DNA of 64,000 bases from UBA8919 sp041658185 (GTDB lineage: Bacteria > Elusimicrobiota > UBA8919), in assembly GCA_041658185.1 (NCBI GenBank), contig JBBAAR010000006.1:103772-167771 (forward strand), given 5' to 3'. The notes below the pieces were generated by a model. That model did no database searches and was not told the origin of the DNA. It was given only the letters and a program-made list of their open reading frames with translations. The position numbers and the translations under genes are program-made. Shown here piece after piece: positions 8,082-17,130 of this stretch. The stretch's first letter is position 1. The number at the start of each line of letters is the position of its first letter.

Positions 8082-8692
8082 TGCGACTGTTTATTGCCGT
8101 TAATATCAAAGCTGAAACCAAAAATAAAATTGCCCGTATCCAGTCGGTTCTCAAAAAAAATTGCGACGATGTAAAATGGACTTCGCCGGAAAATCTGCAC
8201 CTGACATTGAAATTTTTAGGTGAGGTTGATGCCAGCAGAAAAGATTTAATTTCGAAAAAATTAAGACAAGCCCCGTTAGATAAGATTCTCTATCTAATGG
8301 GGCAAGCCATTATCGGCATAAAAAAGTTTGAAATTGATTTTGAGAAAATTGGTGTTTATCCGTTTGAAACAGCCCCGCGGGTCTTGTGGTTAGGTGTCGG
8401 CGAAGGAAAAATAGAGTTGGAAAATCTTGCTCAAAAAATTGAAAGTTTATTGCCGGAAATCGCTGACCTTGGTTTTGAAAAAGAGAAAAAGCCGTTTTCG
8501 GCGCATTTGACGCTTGGAAGATTCAAAAGTCCGGCGAGCGCTGCGGATAAAAAATTATTTGATATCGTGAAAAAACCGCCCATAGAAAAAATATCCGACG
8601 TCGTTGAATCCGTGTATCTTATGAAAAGCACCTTAACGCCCCGCGGCCCGGTTTATGAAGTTGTTGAAAAATTTCAGCTGGAGGAAAAGTGA
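8081..8692 (+). CDS. thpR: RNA 2',3'-cyclic phosphodiesterase
   Basis: 2H phosphoesterase (LigT/ThpR) of 203 aa that opens 2',3'-cyclic phosphates on RNA. Both HxT motifs are present: ENLHLTLKFLG and SAHLTLGRFK. Between them the family block PRVLWLGV is intact. About 14 extra residues (RQAPLDKILYLMGQ) are encoded by a 34-bp palindrome inserted in frame before the IKKFEIDFEKIGVYP block. The insertion lies between conserved elements, so activity may be kept. The last base pairs overlap the next GTG start. Confidence 0.88.
   Translation: MRLFIAVNIKAETKNKIARIQSVLKKNCDDVKWTSPENLHLTLKFLGEVDASRKDLISKKLRQAPLDKILYLMGQAIIGIKKFEIDFEKIGVYPFETAPRVLWLGVGEGKIELENLAQKIESLLPEIADLGFEKEKKPFSAHLTLGRFKSPASAADKKLFDIVKKPPIEKISDVVESVYLMKSTLTPRGPVYEVVEKFQLEEK
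8270..8303. repeat. Palindromic element inserted in frame in thpR
   Basis: GCCCCGTTAGATA and TATCTAATGGGGC pair at 12 of 13 positions around an 8-base loop. It adds residues not expected in the family, without breaking the frame. Confidence 0.8.
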
Positions 8693-9372
8693 ATAAAGAA
8701 AGATGGAAGACAAAAACGATTTTTTTGCTTTTACTTTTTACTTTTTACTTCTCACTTCTACCTGCCCTTCATTCCGATGACAAAATAATTTCTCTGACAT
8801 TTCACGACGGGCCCAATCCGAAATCCACGCCGCAATTATTGAAAATACTTGACGATGCCGATATAAAAGCGACATTTTTTGTTGTCGGTAAAATGGCGGA
8901 AAAATATCCGGAATTAGTAAAAGAAATACATAAAAGAGGGCATCAGATCGCCAGCCACACCTACAATCATAAAAATCTTACAACACTTTCAATAACTGAA
9001 GTTATATCGGAACTTTCCATGACCCGGCTTCTTATAAAAGACATAACCGGCGTTGATACTTATCTGTTTACTCCGCCCGGCGGTCATTACAATTCACAGA
9101 TAATAAAAGAAGCAAATTCCTGCGGGTATAAGATGGCGCTATGGTCGGTTTTCCCCGAGGACCACAGGAATCCCTCGCCGGTAATTTATGAAAAAGTTAT
9201 CACCACCAGCCGCGACGGCAGCGTTGTTGTTCTTCATAACGGTCCTCCCGACACGCTTGACGCCCTCCCCAAGATCATAGAAAAACTGAAGGCAAGGGAT
9301 TTCAGGTTCACGACGCTCTCGGAATTGCTCGCCCAGGGAAAAGGAAAACACATTGTCTATCCTCGCGATTGA
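8689..9372 (+). CDS. Exported polysaccharide deacetylase (NodB fold)
   Basis: Carbohydrate esterase 4 domain of about 190 aa behind a signal peptide ending near LPALHS; it would act on an extracytoplasmic glycan such as peptidoglycan. The metal motif SHTYNH is intact. Motif 1 reads TFHDGP instead of TFDDGP, so the usual catalytic-base Asp is His, and the RPPYG-type motif reads TPPGG, lacking the Arg. It may therefore have altered or weak activity. It starts with GTG overlapping the thpR stop. The signal-peptide DNA is a TTTTACT repeat. It overlaps ruvX by 20 bases. Confidence 0.82.
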   Translation: MNKERWKTKTIFLLLLFTFYFSLLPALHSDDKIISLTFHDGPNPKSTPQLLKILDDADIKATFFVVGKMAEKYPELVKEIHKRGHQIASHTYNHKNLTTLSITEVISELSMTRLLIKDITGVDTYLFTPPGGHYNSQIIKEANSCGYKMALWSVFPEDHRNPSPVIYEKVITTSRDGSVVVLHNGPPDTLDALPKIIEKLKARDFRFTTLSELLAQGKGKHIVYPRD

Positions 9373-9775
9373 TTACGGGAAAAAACGAATAGGACTTGCG
9401 GTTTCATCAACATATACGATAGCTACACCTCTTGAGCCGATTTCAGCGGACATTCTGTCCGAAACTATGCTGGCAAAAATTTCTGAAATTATAAAAGAGT
9501 ATGCTGTCGGCAAAATAGTGCTCGGACTGCCTCTTAATATGAATGGAACCGAAAGCGAGATGACAAAAGAAGTGCGAAGTTTTGCGAGCGTAATTGAAAA
9601 AAAGTTACAGATTAAAGTTGATTTTGCGGATGAACGGCTGACATCAAGGGATGCGGAGTCCAAGCTGGCATTGTCGGAAAAAAACTGGCGTAAAAGAAAG
9701 AAAAAAATTGACAGCGCCTCCGCCTGTCTTATTTTGCAGAATTATCTTGACAGGAAAAATGATAATAGAAAATAA
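9353..9775 (+). CDS. ruvX: Putative pre-16S rRNA nuclease / Holliday junction resolvase-like (YqgF)
   Basis: RNase H-fold nuclease of 140 aa. The first acidic residue is in LAIDYGKKRIGLA, the second region is VLGLPLNMNG, and the C-terminal acidic motif is DERLTSRDAE. The N-terminal strand must begin at the TTG at 9353, which has AAGGA eight bases upstream; there is no ATG in frame. It overlaps the deacetylase before it and mltG after it. The pairing of ruvX with mltG is common in bacteria. Confidence 0.9.
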   Translation: MSILAIDYGKKRIGLAVSSTYTIATPLEPISADILSETMLAKISEIIKEYAVGKIVLGLPLNMNGTESEMTKEVRSFASVIEKKLQIKVDFADERLTSRDAESKLALSEKNWRKRKKKIDSASACLILQNYLDRKNDNRK

Positions 9776-10736
9776 AGGTCATAGGATTGGAGTTTGGACT
9801 TTTGCGATTGTGTTTATTACTTTCGCGGTAATTCAATATTTTATTATACCTAGTAAAAAAATATTTATAAAAATTCCCGCCGGTTCAACACCGAAACAGG
9901 TTGCGAAAATCTTAAAAAACGAAAATATAATAAAAAGTGAAAGCATTTTTTTAACACTCGTTTGGCTTTCAAGAACTGAAAAAAAATTCAAGTCCGGAAC
10001 ATATAAATTCAACACAAAAATGACTTCGTTTGCGGTTCTGCGGGATATAATAAATGAAAATACTTACAGGATAAAAGTTACGATTCCGGAAGGATTTACA
10101 GTCGTAGAAATTGCGGAACTTTTAGAAAAAAAAGGCGTATGCAACGGTAAAAAGTTTTTGGAAATCGTAAAAAATAAAAAACTGGACGGCTACCTTTTTC
10201 CAGAGACATATTTTTTTGAGCCCGATTCTTTAGAAGATAAAGTCGTACAAATGCTCAACGGTCAATTTGAAAAAATTTTCAGTGATGATTTCGTAAAAAG
10301 AACGCTCGCCTTAAAAATGTCAAAAGAAAAAATCATAATTCTCGCCTCAATAATAGAAAGGGAAGCAAAAAAAGACGAAGAGAGACCGCTTATATCCGCC
10401 GTGTTTCACAACCGTCTCAAAAAGGGTTGGAATCTTGAATCCTGTGCCACGGTTTTATATGCACTCGGCAAACACAGGGATTTTTTGACATACAAAGATA
10501 CGAAAATTGATTCGCCGTTTAATACATATATTCATCCGGGACTACCGCCGGCCCCGATATGTAATCCCGGAGTTGCCTCAATAAAAGCGGCATTGTATCC
10601 TGCCGAAACAGTTGATATGTTTTTTGTCGCGGATGGCTCAGGTACCCACAAATTTTCAAAATATGTTCAAGAACATATAAAAAATAAAAAATCAAGAAAG
10701 AAAAACTCGGGCGAAAGTTCATTGGGAAACCATTGA
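9759..10736 (+). CDS. mltG: Endolytic murein transglycosylase
   Basis: Inner-membrane lytic transglycosylase that cuts nascent glycan strands and sets their length. There is one N-terminal transmembrane helix (about residues 10-30), then a LysM-like region (PAGSTPKQVAKIL), then the catalytic domain with LDGYLFPETYFF, the catalytic Glu in LASIIEREAKKDEERP, and GLPPAPICNPG. The frame is open upstream, but the ATG at 9759, with AGGA ahead, gives the normal N-terminus and 325 aa. The stop overlaps the -35 box of the next promoter. Confidence 0.9.
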   Translation: MIIENKGHRIGVWTFAIVFITFAVIQYFIIPSKKIFIKIPAGSTPKQVAKILKNENIIKSESIFLTLVWLSRTEKKFKSGTYKFNTKMTSFAVLRDIINENTYRIKVTIPEGFTVVEIAELLEKKGVCNGKKFLEIVKNKKLDGYLFPETYFFEPDSLEDKVVQMLNGQFEKIFSDDFVKRTLALKMSKEKIIILASIIEREAKKDEERPLISAVFHNRLKKGWNLESCATVLYALGKHRDFLTYKDTKIDSPFNTYIHPGLPPAPICNPGVASIKAALYPAETVDMFFVADGSGTHKFSKYVQEHIKNKKSRKKNSGESSLGNH

Positions 10737-10761
10737 CTAATTTTTAATTCTTTGATATACT
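10733..10761 (+). promoter_or_regulatory. Promoter of the first FecR gene
   Basis: TTGACT, 17-base spacer, TATACT. The -35 box overlaps the mltG stop codon. The start at 10804 then has a normal leader with AGGGAGA. Confidence 0.7.
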
Positions 10762-10803
10762 TTACATAGAAAAAACAACTAAATTTTTAGGGAGATATGT
10801 TTT

Positions 10804-11616
10804 ATGATTTGGAAAATATTTTTCTTTTTCAGTTTTGTGTTCTGTTACTTTTTTTCTTTCTGTTACTCGCAAGATTTTTCCGGCGAAATAGGCGAGATAA
10901 AAGGCACTGTTGAGATTTTGAAAGCCGGCGAAGAGGAATGGTCCCCGGCTGTTTCCGAAATGCCGGTCCAATTAAAAGACCGTCTGAAATCCGCCGAAAA
11001 TTCATCCTGTAATTTGGAATTTGACGACGGCTCGGTTATTTTTATCGGCGAAAATACTGAGGCATCGGTTGAAATGCTTGAATTGACCGCAGAAAAGCAC
11101 AACTCAAAAATTTCCCTGTGGTTCGGAAAAATTATCGCTAACATTTCAAAATCAAAAAATACAAAAATGGAGGTCCATTCTCCGACGGCCATTGTGGCGG
11201 TAAGGGGTACTGAATTTGCGGTTGAAACGAATGTCCAGAAGACGGACGTAGGTGTTTTCGACGGCGAGGTGGGCGTGAAAAATACCGAAGGCGCCGAAAT
11301 TTCCGAGGTAACCGTAAAGCCCGATGAAGAAACCTCGGTTCAGAAAGGAACCCGTCCGCATCCTCCGTCGCGCCTTGTTCTGATGCAGAAATACAAAGAG
11401 AGAAATCTTAATATCAGAAATAGAGTTGCACAACTTAGAGAACGGCTAAAACGGCTCCCGCCTGAAAAACGGGTGAAAGCCAGACAGATTGCATTTGAAA
11501 AATTCCAAAAGTTAAGAGAACAACGGATTGAACGGATAAAAAAGAATCAACAAAAAAGAAGGGCGATTAAACGTGAAAGAATAAAGAGGGAAAAGCGGGA
11601 CAGCAACCGTCATTAA
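10804..11616 (+). CDS. Exported FecR-domain protein with basic C-terminal coiled coil
   Basis: 270 aa: an aromatic signal peptide (to about residue 23), a FecR-type beta domain (about residues 28-170) with GEIKGTVEILKAG, the block LEFDDGSVIFIGENT, and the signature SPTAIVAVRGTEFAV. A long, very Arg/Lys-rich helical tail follows (ERLKRLPPEKRVKARQ). FecR domains of this free-standing kind occur in periplasmic proteins and are not the classic sigma-regulator sensors. The tail could bind a polyanion or envelope partner; that is only a guess. It has its own promoter and precedes a DUF502 gene. Confidence 0.82.
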   Translation: MIWKIFFFFSFVFCYFFSFCYSQDFSGEIGEIKGTVEILKAGEEEWSPAVSEMPVQLKDRLKSAENSSCNLEFDDGSVIFIGENTEASVEMLELTAEKHNSKISLWFGKIIANISKSKNTKMEVHSPTAIVAVRGTEFAVETNVQKTDVGVFDGEVGVKNTEGAEISEVTVKPDEETSVQKGTRPHPPSRLVLMQKYKERNLNIRNRVAQLRERLKRLPPEKRVKARQIAFEKFQKLREQRIERIKKNQQKRRAIKRERIKREKRDSNRH

Positions 11617-11647
11617 CGCCGCGCAAAATTTGGCAAAATATCAAAAT

Positions 11648-12256
11648 ATGAAAAAACATTTTCTTACCGGACTTGTCATAATTATTCCGTTTTTTCTTAC
11701 CGTTTATATCGTTTTAATCGTCTTTAAACTCGTAGGCAGATTTTTTACTCCGGCGTTTACAAAAATTTTTGAGGCATTTGTTCCGGTGCATATCCCCAAT
11801 TTCGCCGTCATATTCGTCAGTGCGGTTGTTACACTTTTGCTGATATGGTTTATCGGCATTCTCGCCTCAAATTTCATCGGCAAAAAACTTTTTCACATAG
11901 CAGAAACGCTGCTTCTGAAAATTCCCATGGCAAGCGGTATTTACGATGCGATAAAAAAACTGATGCGGGTTTTCTTTATGGATAAATCCACTTTCCAAAG
12001 AGTCGTTCTTATTGAATGGCCTCGCAAGGGGATTTATTCCGTCGCATTTATGACCGCGGAAGCCATGGGCGAAGTCCAGGAAAAAACGAAAGAAGAGGTT
12101 GTAAATGTTTTTATGCCGACGACTCCCAATCCGACCACCGGGTTTCTGGTGCTTGTCCCGAAAGACGAAATTATCCAACTTGATATGTCCGTAGACGATG
12201 CAGTCAAACTGATAATCTCAGGCGGCATTGTTGTCCCTCCAACAAATCCAAAATGA
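11648..12256 (+). CDS. DUF502 family membrane protein
   Basis: Inner-membrane protein of about 202 aa with two helices near the N-terminus (about residues 5-28 and 52-75). A conserved soluble part follows, with MASGIYDAIKKLM, STFQRVVLIEWPRKG and MPTTPNPTTGFLVLVP, all typical of DUF502. Function is unknown. A TTG at 11630 could add six residues, but the ATG at 11648 begins with the usual Lys-rich start before helix one; neither has a strong ribosome-binding site. The stop overlaps the kinase gene start. Confidence 0.85.
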   Translation: MKKHFLTGLVIIIPFFLTVYIVLIVFKLVGRFFTPAFTKIFEAFVPVHIPNFAVIFVSAVVTLLLIWFIGILASNFIGKKLFHIAETLLLKIPMASGIYDAIKKLMRVFFMDKSTFQRVVLIEWPRKGIYSVAFMTAEAMGEVQEKTKEEVVNVFMPTTPNPTTGFLVLVPKDEIIQLDMSVDDAVKLIISGGIVVPPTNPK

Positions 12257-13785
12257 CCCGATTAGATGATAAATTTTTGCTTCTTTTAGATGCCAACCGG
12301 ATACTAACCTCTACCTTTGACATTAAAAAACTGCTTACCATTATTATGGAACTTGCCGGAAAAGTCGTGGACGCCGAGGCGTCATCGCTTCTTCTGCTCG
12401 ATGAAGATACCAGCGAACTTTATTTTGATGTAGCGCTCGGTGAAAAAGCGGATGAGATGAAAAGGGTCCGTCTTGCGCCCGGCGAAGGCATCGCCGGCTG
12501 GTGCGCCGCTCACAACAGGTCTTTGGTAGTTGAAGATGTTACAAAAGATGCAAGGTGGACAAAGCGTTCCGACGAAAGTTCCGGGTTTAAAACAAAATCA
12601 ATAATATGCGTTCCGATGAGGTTCAAGGGCAAGATATTGGGTGTGGTTGAGGGGATAAATGCGCTCGGCAGGGAATTTTTTACCGACGACGATTTGCCTC
12701 TTTTTGAGGCGTTTGCAAATCAGGCGGCAGTTGCTCTGGAAAATGCGCGTCTGTTTATGAAATTGATTCAAGAAAAAGAAAAAATTTCCGCCGCCTTTGA
12801 CGGAATGAGCGAGTCGGTTTTTGTGACCGATAAAAACGGCGTAATTACGCAGGCGAATAAATCGGCGTTTAATCTAACAAATTCAGAAAATATCTCAGGA
12901 CTTGGGTTATCAAAAATTTTAAGCGATATAGGATTTGAAATACCCGACAGGTTCCCTAATCCTGCAAGCGGGACAAAAATCTCTGAAATTGTGAAAAAAA
13001 CCGTCCCGCAAATTTTTCTTAATTGCGTTGCTACAAAAATTACAGGTAGAGACGACGAAATCGACGGGTATATTTTTGTAATAAAAGACGTCACTTCCGA
13101 GAAAAAAGAAGAAATTTTAAAACGTTCTTTTTTATCGCTTATTTCACATAAACTCAAAACCCCGCTTGTAAGTATTATCGGATACCTTCCAATTCTGGCG
13201 GAGGAAAAACTGACGTCCAATCAGCGGAAAGCGATTTCTGTTTTGCAAAGTCAGGGCGAACGGCTTTCCGAACTTGTGGAAAGTTTGCTGAGATTTACGG
13301 TGATTGAATCCGAAACGCTTGAACTTAAAAAGGAAAAAGTGCGGGTTTCTAAAATTGTTTCCGAAACAGTTAATAGTTTAAAAGAAAAATTAAAAGAAGT
13401 TGCGGTTGAGGTTTCGGATTTATCCGTCCTCGGCGAAATTTTTGCGGATAAGGAAAAAATAAAAGAGGCGTTGAGATGTATTTTAGAAAATGCAGTCAAG
13501 TTCAATAAAAGTCCGAAAAAATCGGTGAAAATTACAGGCGAACTCCAAGCTGGCGCGGTGGCTGTCAGCATTGAGGATAACGGCGCGGGATTTCCGCTTT
13601 CCGAAAAAGAAAAAATTTTTGAGAAGTTTTATCAGATTGAAGAATCGTTCACCGGTCAGGTAGCCGGCGCCGGTCTCGGGTTGCCGCTTGCCAAAAGAAT
13701 AATTTCCGCCCACGGCGGCAGTATTTCGGTTGCCTCAAAAATAAACGAAGGTTCAAAATTCACAATAATAATTCCAGAAAAATAA
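12253..13785 (+). CDS. GAF-PAS sensor histidine kinase
   Basis: Cytoplasmic sensor kinase, 510 aa, with no transmembrane segment. Residues about 10-170 form a GAF domain (DAEASSLLLLDEDTSEL, PGEGIAGWCA). Residues about 178-290 form a PAS domain. Then come HisKA with the phospho-acceptor His in LISHKLKTPLVSIIGY, and HATPase_c with the N box ILENAVKFN, DNGAGF and GAGLGLPLAKRI. No response regulator lies next to it. Its start overlaps the DUF502 stop by four bases, so the two are co-expressed. Confidence 0.92.
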   Translation: MTRLDDKFLLLLDANRILTSTFDIKKLLTIIMELAGKVVDAEASSLLLLDEDTSELYFDVALGEKADEMKRVRLAPGEGIAGWCAAHNRSLVVEDVTKDARWTKRSDESSGFKTKSIICVPMRFKGKILGVVEGINALGREFFTDDDLPLFEAFANQAAVALENARLFMKLIQEKEKISAAFDGMSESVFVTDKNGVITQANKSAFNLTNSENISGLGLSKILSDIGFEIPDRFPNPASGTKISEIVKKTVPQIFLNCVATKITGRDDEIDGYIFVIKDVTSEKKEEILKRSFLSLISHKLKTPLVSIIGYLPILAEEKLTSNQRKAISVLQSQGERLSELVESLLRFTVIESETLELKKEKVRVSKIVSETVNSLKEKLKEVAVEVSDLSVLGEIFADKEKIKEALRCILENAVKFNKSPKKSVKITGELQAGAVAVSIEDNGAGFPLSEKEKIFEKFYQIEESFTGQVAGAGLGLPLAKRIISAHGGSISVASKINEGSKFTIIIPEK

Positions 13786-13850
13786 GGTAAAACAAATGTT
13801 ATACTTTTGACACGGTGGAATTTTTATGGCAGAAAATGTGAGCGCCGACA

Positions 13851-13872
13851 AATTACTACAAATGTAGTAATT
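13851..13872. promoter_or_regulatory. Perfect dyad AATTACTACA-AA-TGTAGTAATT, operator-like
   Basis: A 10-bp perfect inverted repeat with a two-base centre, 24 bases before the tldD ATG. The core TACTACA..TGTAGTA matches the form of BlaI/CopY-type repressor operators. It would sit in the spacer of a weak promoter (CCGACA, 17 bases, TAATTA). No T-run follows, so it is not a terminator. Confidence 0.6.
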
Positions 13873-13896
13873 ATTAGACGGCAAAATATTTTGAAA

Positions 13897-15264
13897 ATGG
13901 ATATTATAAAAAAAACAGATATTGATTTAATACTTAAAAAGATGCTTCGGACCGGCGGCGAGTTTGCCGAAATATATTTTGAGGAAACAGAATCCGCGGG
14001 GTTCACATTTATTGACAAAAAGGTTGATGCTGCGTCTTCGGGAACCGCCAGCGGCTGCGGGCTCCGGCTTATAAAAAACGAAGAAACATATTTTGCCTCT
14101 CAGTCGGCGCCGTCCGTTGCGACTATGCTTGCGCTTGCCGCAAAACTTTCAGGGAGTTCCGTTGAACCGTCAGATTCCGCTCAACCGATAATAATTGAAG
14201 CCCATTCAATTTCCGAACGGACATCAGATTTGCAGCCGTACTTAAAAATCATAGAAAATATTGATAAGAATCTGCGTGAGATGTCATCGCAGATAAAACA
14301 GATTTCATTTCAATTATCAACAGGGCGAAAAAACTTTTTCGTAGCCAATTCGCAAAAAACACAGATAACAGGCAAAAGAAATTCCGCAATTTTTACGGTA
14401 GCGCTCGTCGTATCCGACGGTAAAATTACCCAGACCGCGCACGAAGTTATAGCGGAGAACTCACTCAAAAAAATAAAATTTGAGAGCATAGAAAAAATGT
14501 CTGAAATTGCGTTCAAAAGGGCGACAGATTTGTTGAATGCGGCGATTCCATCGCCCGCCGGTGAAATGCCGGTTGTGATTTCTTCCTCCGCGGGCGGCAC
14601 TATGATTCACGAGGCGATAGGGCACTCGCTTGAAGCCGATGCGGTGCAAAAAGGAATTTCTCCTGTCTATCTCGGCAAAATAGGAAAAAAAGTTGCGAAT
14701 GAAAAAATCACCGTTTTGGATAATTCCACGCTTGAAAACGCCCGCGGTTCATACCAGTACGACGACGAGGGCACGCCTTCGCAAAAAACCGTTCTTGTTG
14801 AAAACGGAATACTGAAAAATTATCTATATGATTTATTCACCGCAAAAAAAGACAACACAAAATCCACTGGAAACGGCCGTCGCGAGTCGTATCATCACAA
14901 GCCGATTCCGAGAATGTCAAACACGTATATCGCACCCGGTAAAGACAATCCCGAAGAAATTTTGAAAAGTGTTCCTAAAGGAATTTTCGTAAAAAAAATG
15001 GGCGGCGGGCAGGTCAATACCGCAAACGGCGATTTTATCTTTGAAGTTGAAGAGGGCTACGAAATTATAGACGGTAAGTTAGGAAAAATGTTAAGAAACG
15101 CATCACTCATAGGAAACGGTCCGGAAATATTGAATTCTATTGATATGGTCGGAACCGACATCGGCTGGCAGCCCGGCACCTGCGGAAAAGACGGCCAGGG
15201 CGTCCCCGTTCTTGACGGCCAACCCACCTTGCGAATCCCCAAAATCACCGTCGGCGGCACATAA
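13897..15264 (+). CDS. tldD: TldD-family metalloprotease
   Basis: TldD/PmbA zinc metalloprotease of 455 aa; the family degrades small peptides and processes modified peptides. The metal motif is HEAIGHSLEAD, followed by the family block GTPSQKTVLVENGIL, and at the C-terminus by the gly-rich TLRIPKITVGGT. The frame is open upstream to 13807, but the ATG at 13897 gives the normal N-terminus. No pmbA/tldE partner is adjacent, although TldD usually works as a TldD-TldE pair. A perfect dyad lies just upstream. Confidence 0.87.
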   Translation: MDIIKKTDIDLILKKMLRTGGEFAEIYFEETESAGFTFIDKKVDAASSGTASGCGLRLIKNEETYFASQSAPSVATMLALAAKLSGSSVEPSDSAQPIIIEAHSISERTSDLQPYLKIIENIDKNLREMSSQIKQISFQLSTGRKNFFVANSQKTQITGKRNSAIFTVALVVSDGKITQTAHEVIAENSLKKIKFESIEKMSEIAFKRATDLLNAAIPSPAGEMPVVISSSAGGTMIHEAIGHSLEADAVQKGISPVYLGKIGKKVANEKITVLDNSTLENARGSYQYDDEGTPSQKTVLVENGILKNYLYDLFTAKKDNTKSTGNGRRESYHHKPIPRMSNTYIAPGKDNPEEILKSVPKGIFVKKMGGGQVNTANGDFIFEVEEGYEIIDGKLGKMLRNASLIGNGPEILNSIDMVGTDIGWQPGTCGKDGQGVPVLDGQPTLRIPKITVGGT

Positions 15265-15304
15265 AAAAGAAAATGTAAATCGCTCCCATTTTTTCCATTA
15301 ACAA

Positions 15305-15333
15305 TTGACAAATTACTAAATTTCTGGTACACT
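15305..15333 (+). promoter_or_regulatory. Consensus promoter of the DHH-like/methyltransferase island
   Basis: TTGACA, 17-base spacer, TACACT. It lies 23 bases before the first island gene and after tldD, so the island is expressed on its own. Confidence 0.7.
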
Positions 15334-15355
15334 AAATTCTGAAGAATATAAAAAA

Positions 15356-16312
15356 ATGAATAATGAATTAGTCAATAATGACCAGTTGCAGTATGATGTT
15401 TTATTTAAAAAACATTCTTGGTTGATACAAAAAAACCAAAAAACAATTATTAGCCCGGATGTTGATGGAATTCTGTGTGCTTTATTTATGTCAAACTATT
15501 TTAACTGGCAAGTAGTCGGTTTTTATGATGGGAAAGATTTAGCAATAAAACAGCATACAAATATTGATGATTGTATTTTTCTTGATATGGACATTTACAG
15601 GGAAAATATCAGAAGTTGCGGACATCATATGGTTCTATATAACAAGAAAAACATACCGCCAAATTGGAATAATTATTCAAATTGTATAAACCCAAATATA
15701 ATTCGTGGTTTTGATGCTTACAGTAATTTTCAAGAAAAATACCCGTTTGCAACTATTCATTTTTTGCTCTGTGCAATTAGTTCTTATAAAGAAGTCAAAA
15801 TTGTTTTACCAAAAACAGCAGTTTCACCTTTGCTCTATGTCGACGGAACATTTAAAAATTTACTGAATTATCCTGAAAATTGTATAAGTTGGTTAAAATT
15901 TTTTAATGCAAAGGATGCCAATAGTCCGATGTATCCGATATATATTTTATTTGCCAATAGAAAAATAGCGGATATGATTCACGATTTAGAAAATATTTTC
16001 GGAAAATTTAGAGAAATTGTGGACGGTAAGAAAAGGGGCGGGGACAAAATAAAAATCGCCGATATTATTAATAATGCTTTTTCTAATGAATCTATGTTAA
16101 AAATTGATAAACTATTAAATTTGTTATCTGAATTTACCGGTTGGAAATATGACAAACAAAATTGGAATTTGACTGGATTAAATGTAATAAATTTTAATAA
16201 AGGAATTGAGGAAAATTTGAACAAAGGAAATTATACGGAGATACTTAAAAAAAATCCGCTTTCAATGGCTATAACTGCGGGGAAACGTATGGAGTATACT
16301 TTAGAAAAATAA
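15356..16312 (+). CDS. DHH-like protein paired with a DNA methyltransferase
   Basis: 318 aa, soluble. The N-terminal half resembles a DHH-phosphoesterase core: ISPDVDGILCALFMS (DxDG), CIFLDMDIY (second Asp) and CGHHMVLYNK, where the usual DHH is GHH. The rest is helical, without motifs I know. It may be a nuclease or phosphoesterase, but the altered third motif leaves this open. It lies 14 bases before a DNA methyltransferase in an AT-richer island with its own promoter. A role as the cutting or regulatory partner in a restriction-like system is inference from the pairing only. Confidence 0.55.
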   Translation: MNNELVNNDQLQYDVLFKKHSWLIQKNQKTIISPDVDGILCALFMSNYFNWQVVGFYDGKDLAIKQHTNIDDCIFLDMDIYRENIRSCGHHMVLYNKKNIPPNWNNYSNCINPNIIRGFDAYSNFQEKYPFATIHFLLCAISSYKEVKIVLPKTAVSPLLYVDGTFKNLLNYPENCISWLKFFNAKDANSPMYPIYILFANRKIADMIHDLENIFGKFREIVDGKKRGGDKIKIADIINNAFSNESMLKIDKLLNLLSEFTGWKYDKQNWNLTGLNVINFNKGIEENLNKGNYTEILKKNPLSMAITAGKRMEYTLEK

Positions 16313-16326
16313 AATAATTTAAGATT

Positions 16327-17130
16327 ATGTTAAAAAAATGGATTAATACAATTCAAAATATAGACTGTGTGGAAGGTATGAGATCCTTACAGGATAATTC
16401 TATTGATTTAATCGTAACTTCTCCCCCATATGACGGTATAAGAAAATATAATGGTTTTACGCTGGAACTATCTATGGTCGGTAAAGAAGCATTTCGTGTC
16501 CTGCGAGACGGTGGAATTGCCGTGATGGTTATTCAGGACCAAACGGTAAATTTTGCCAAGTCGTTAACATCTTTCAGAACAATTATTGACTGGTGTGATA
16601 ACGGAGGATTTCGTCTTTTTGAATGTTGTCTTTACAGAAAACATGGGACAGATGGTGCTTGGTATTCAAAACGATTCAGAGTTGACCATGAATACATACC
16701 AATATTTTTAAAGGGTGAAAGACCGCATTATTTTAACAAAGAATCGTTAAAAATACCTTCAAAATGGGGCGGAGTAACAATGACTGGAGGCGCAACTCGT
16801 TGTACAAATGGAAAAACGTTAGAGTCCAGACCTATTACAATAAATGCAATGAAATGTCGCGGCACCGTTTGGGAATATCTAACTTGCGGAGACGGAGATA
16901 AACTTAAACACCAGCACCCGGCAACATTTCCCGACAAATTACCATATGATGTAATTCAATGTTTTTGTCCGGAAAACGGAATTGTTTTAGATCCTTTTAT
17001 GGGAAGTGGGACAACGGCAATTTCTGCATTAAAATTAAACAGAAAATTTATTGGTTTTGAAATATCAAAAGAATATTGTGATTTAGCTACTAAAAGAATT
17101 GAAAAAGAAGCAGGTTTACTGTTAGCTTAA
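16327..17130 (+). CDS. DNA methyltransferase (N4-cytosine/N6-adenine type)
   Basis: 267-aa SAM-dependent DNA methyltransferase of the beta arrangement: motif IV TSPPYDG near residue 34 precedes motif I DPFMGSGTT near residue 225. The middle (SKRFRVDHEYIPIFLKGERP) is the family's catalytic-region extension. TSPPY is seen with both N4-cytosine and N6-adenine enzymes, so the base cannot be told. No recognisable endonuclease is next to it; the partner is the DHH-like protein just upstream. Codon use is AT-richer than the housekeeping genes. Confidence 0.88.
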   Translation: MLKKWINTIQNIDCVEGMRSLQDNSIDLIVTSPPYDGIRKYNGFTLELSMVGKEAFRVLRDGGIAVMVIQDQTVNFAKSLTSFRTIIDWCDNGGFRLFECCLYRKHGTDGAWYSKRFRVDHEYIPIFLKGERPHYFNKESLKIPSKWGGVTMTGGATRCTNGKTLESRPITINAMKCRGTVWEYLTCGDGDKLKHQHPATFPDKLPYDVIQCFCPENGIVLDPFMGSGTTAISALKLNRKFIGFEISKEYCDLATKRIEKEAGLLLA

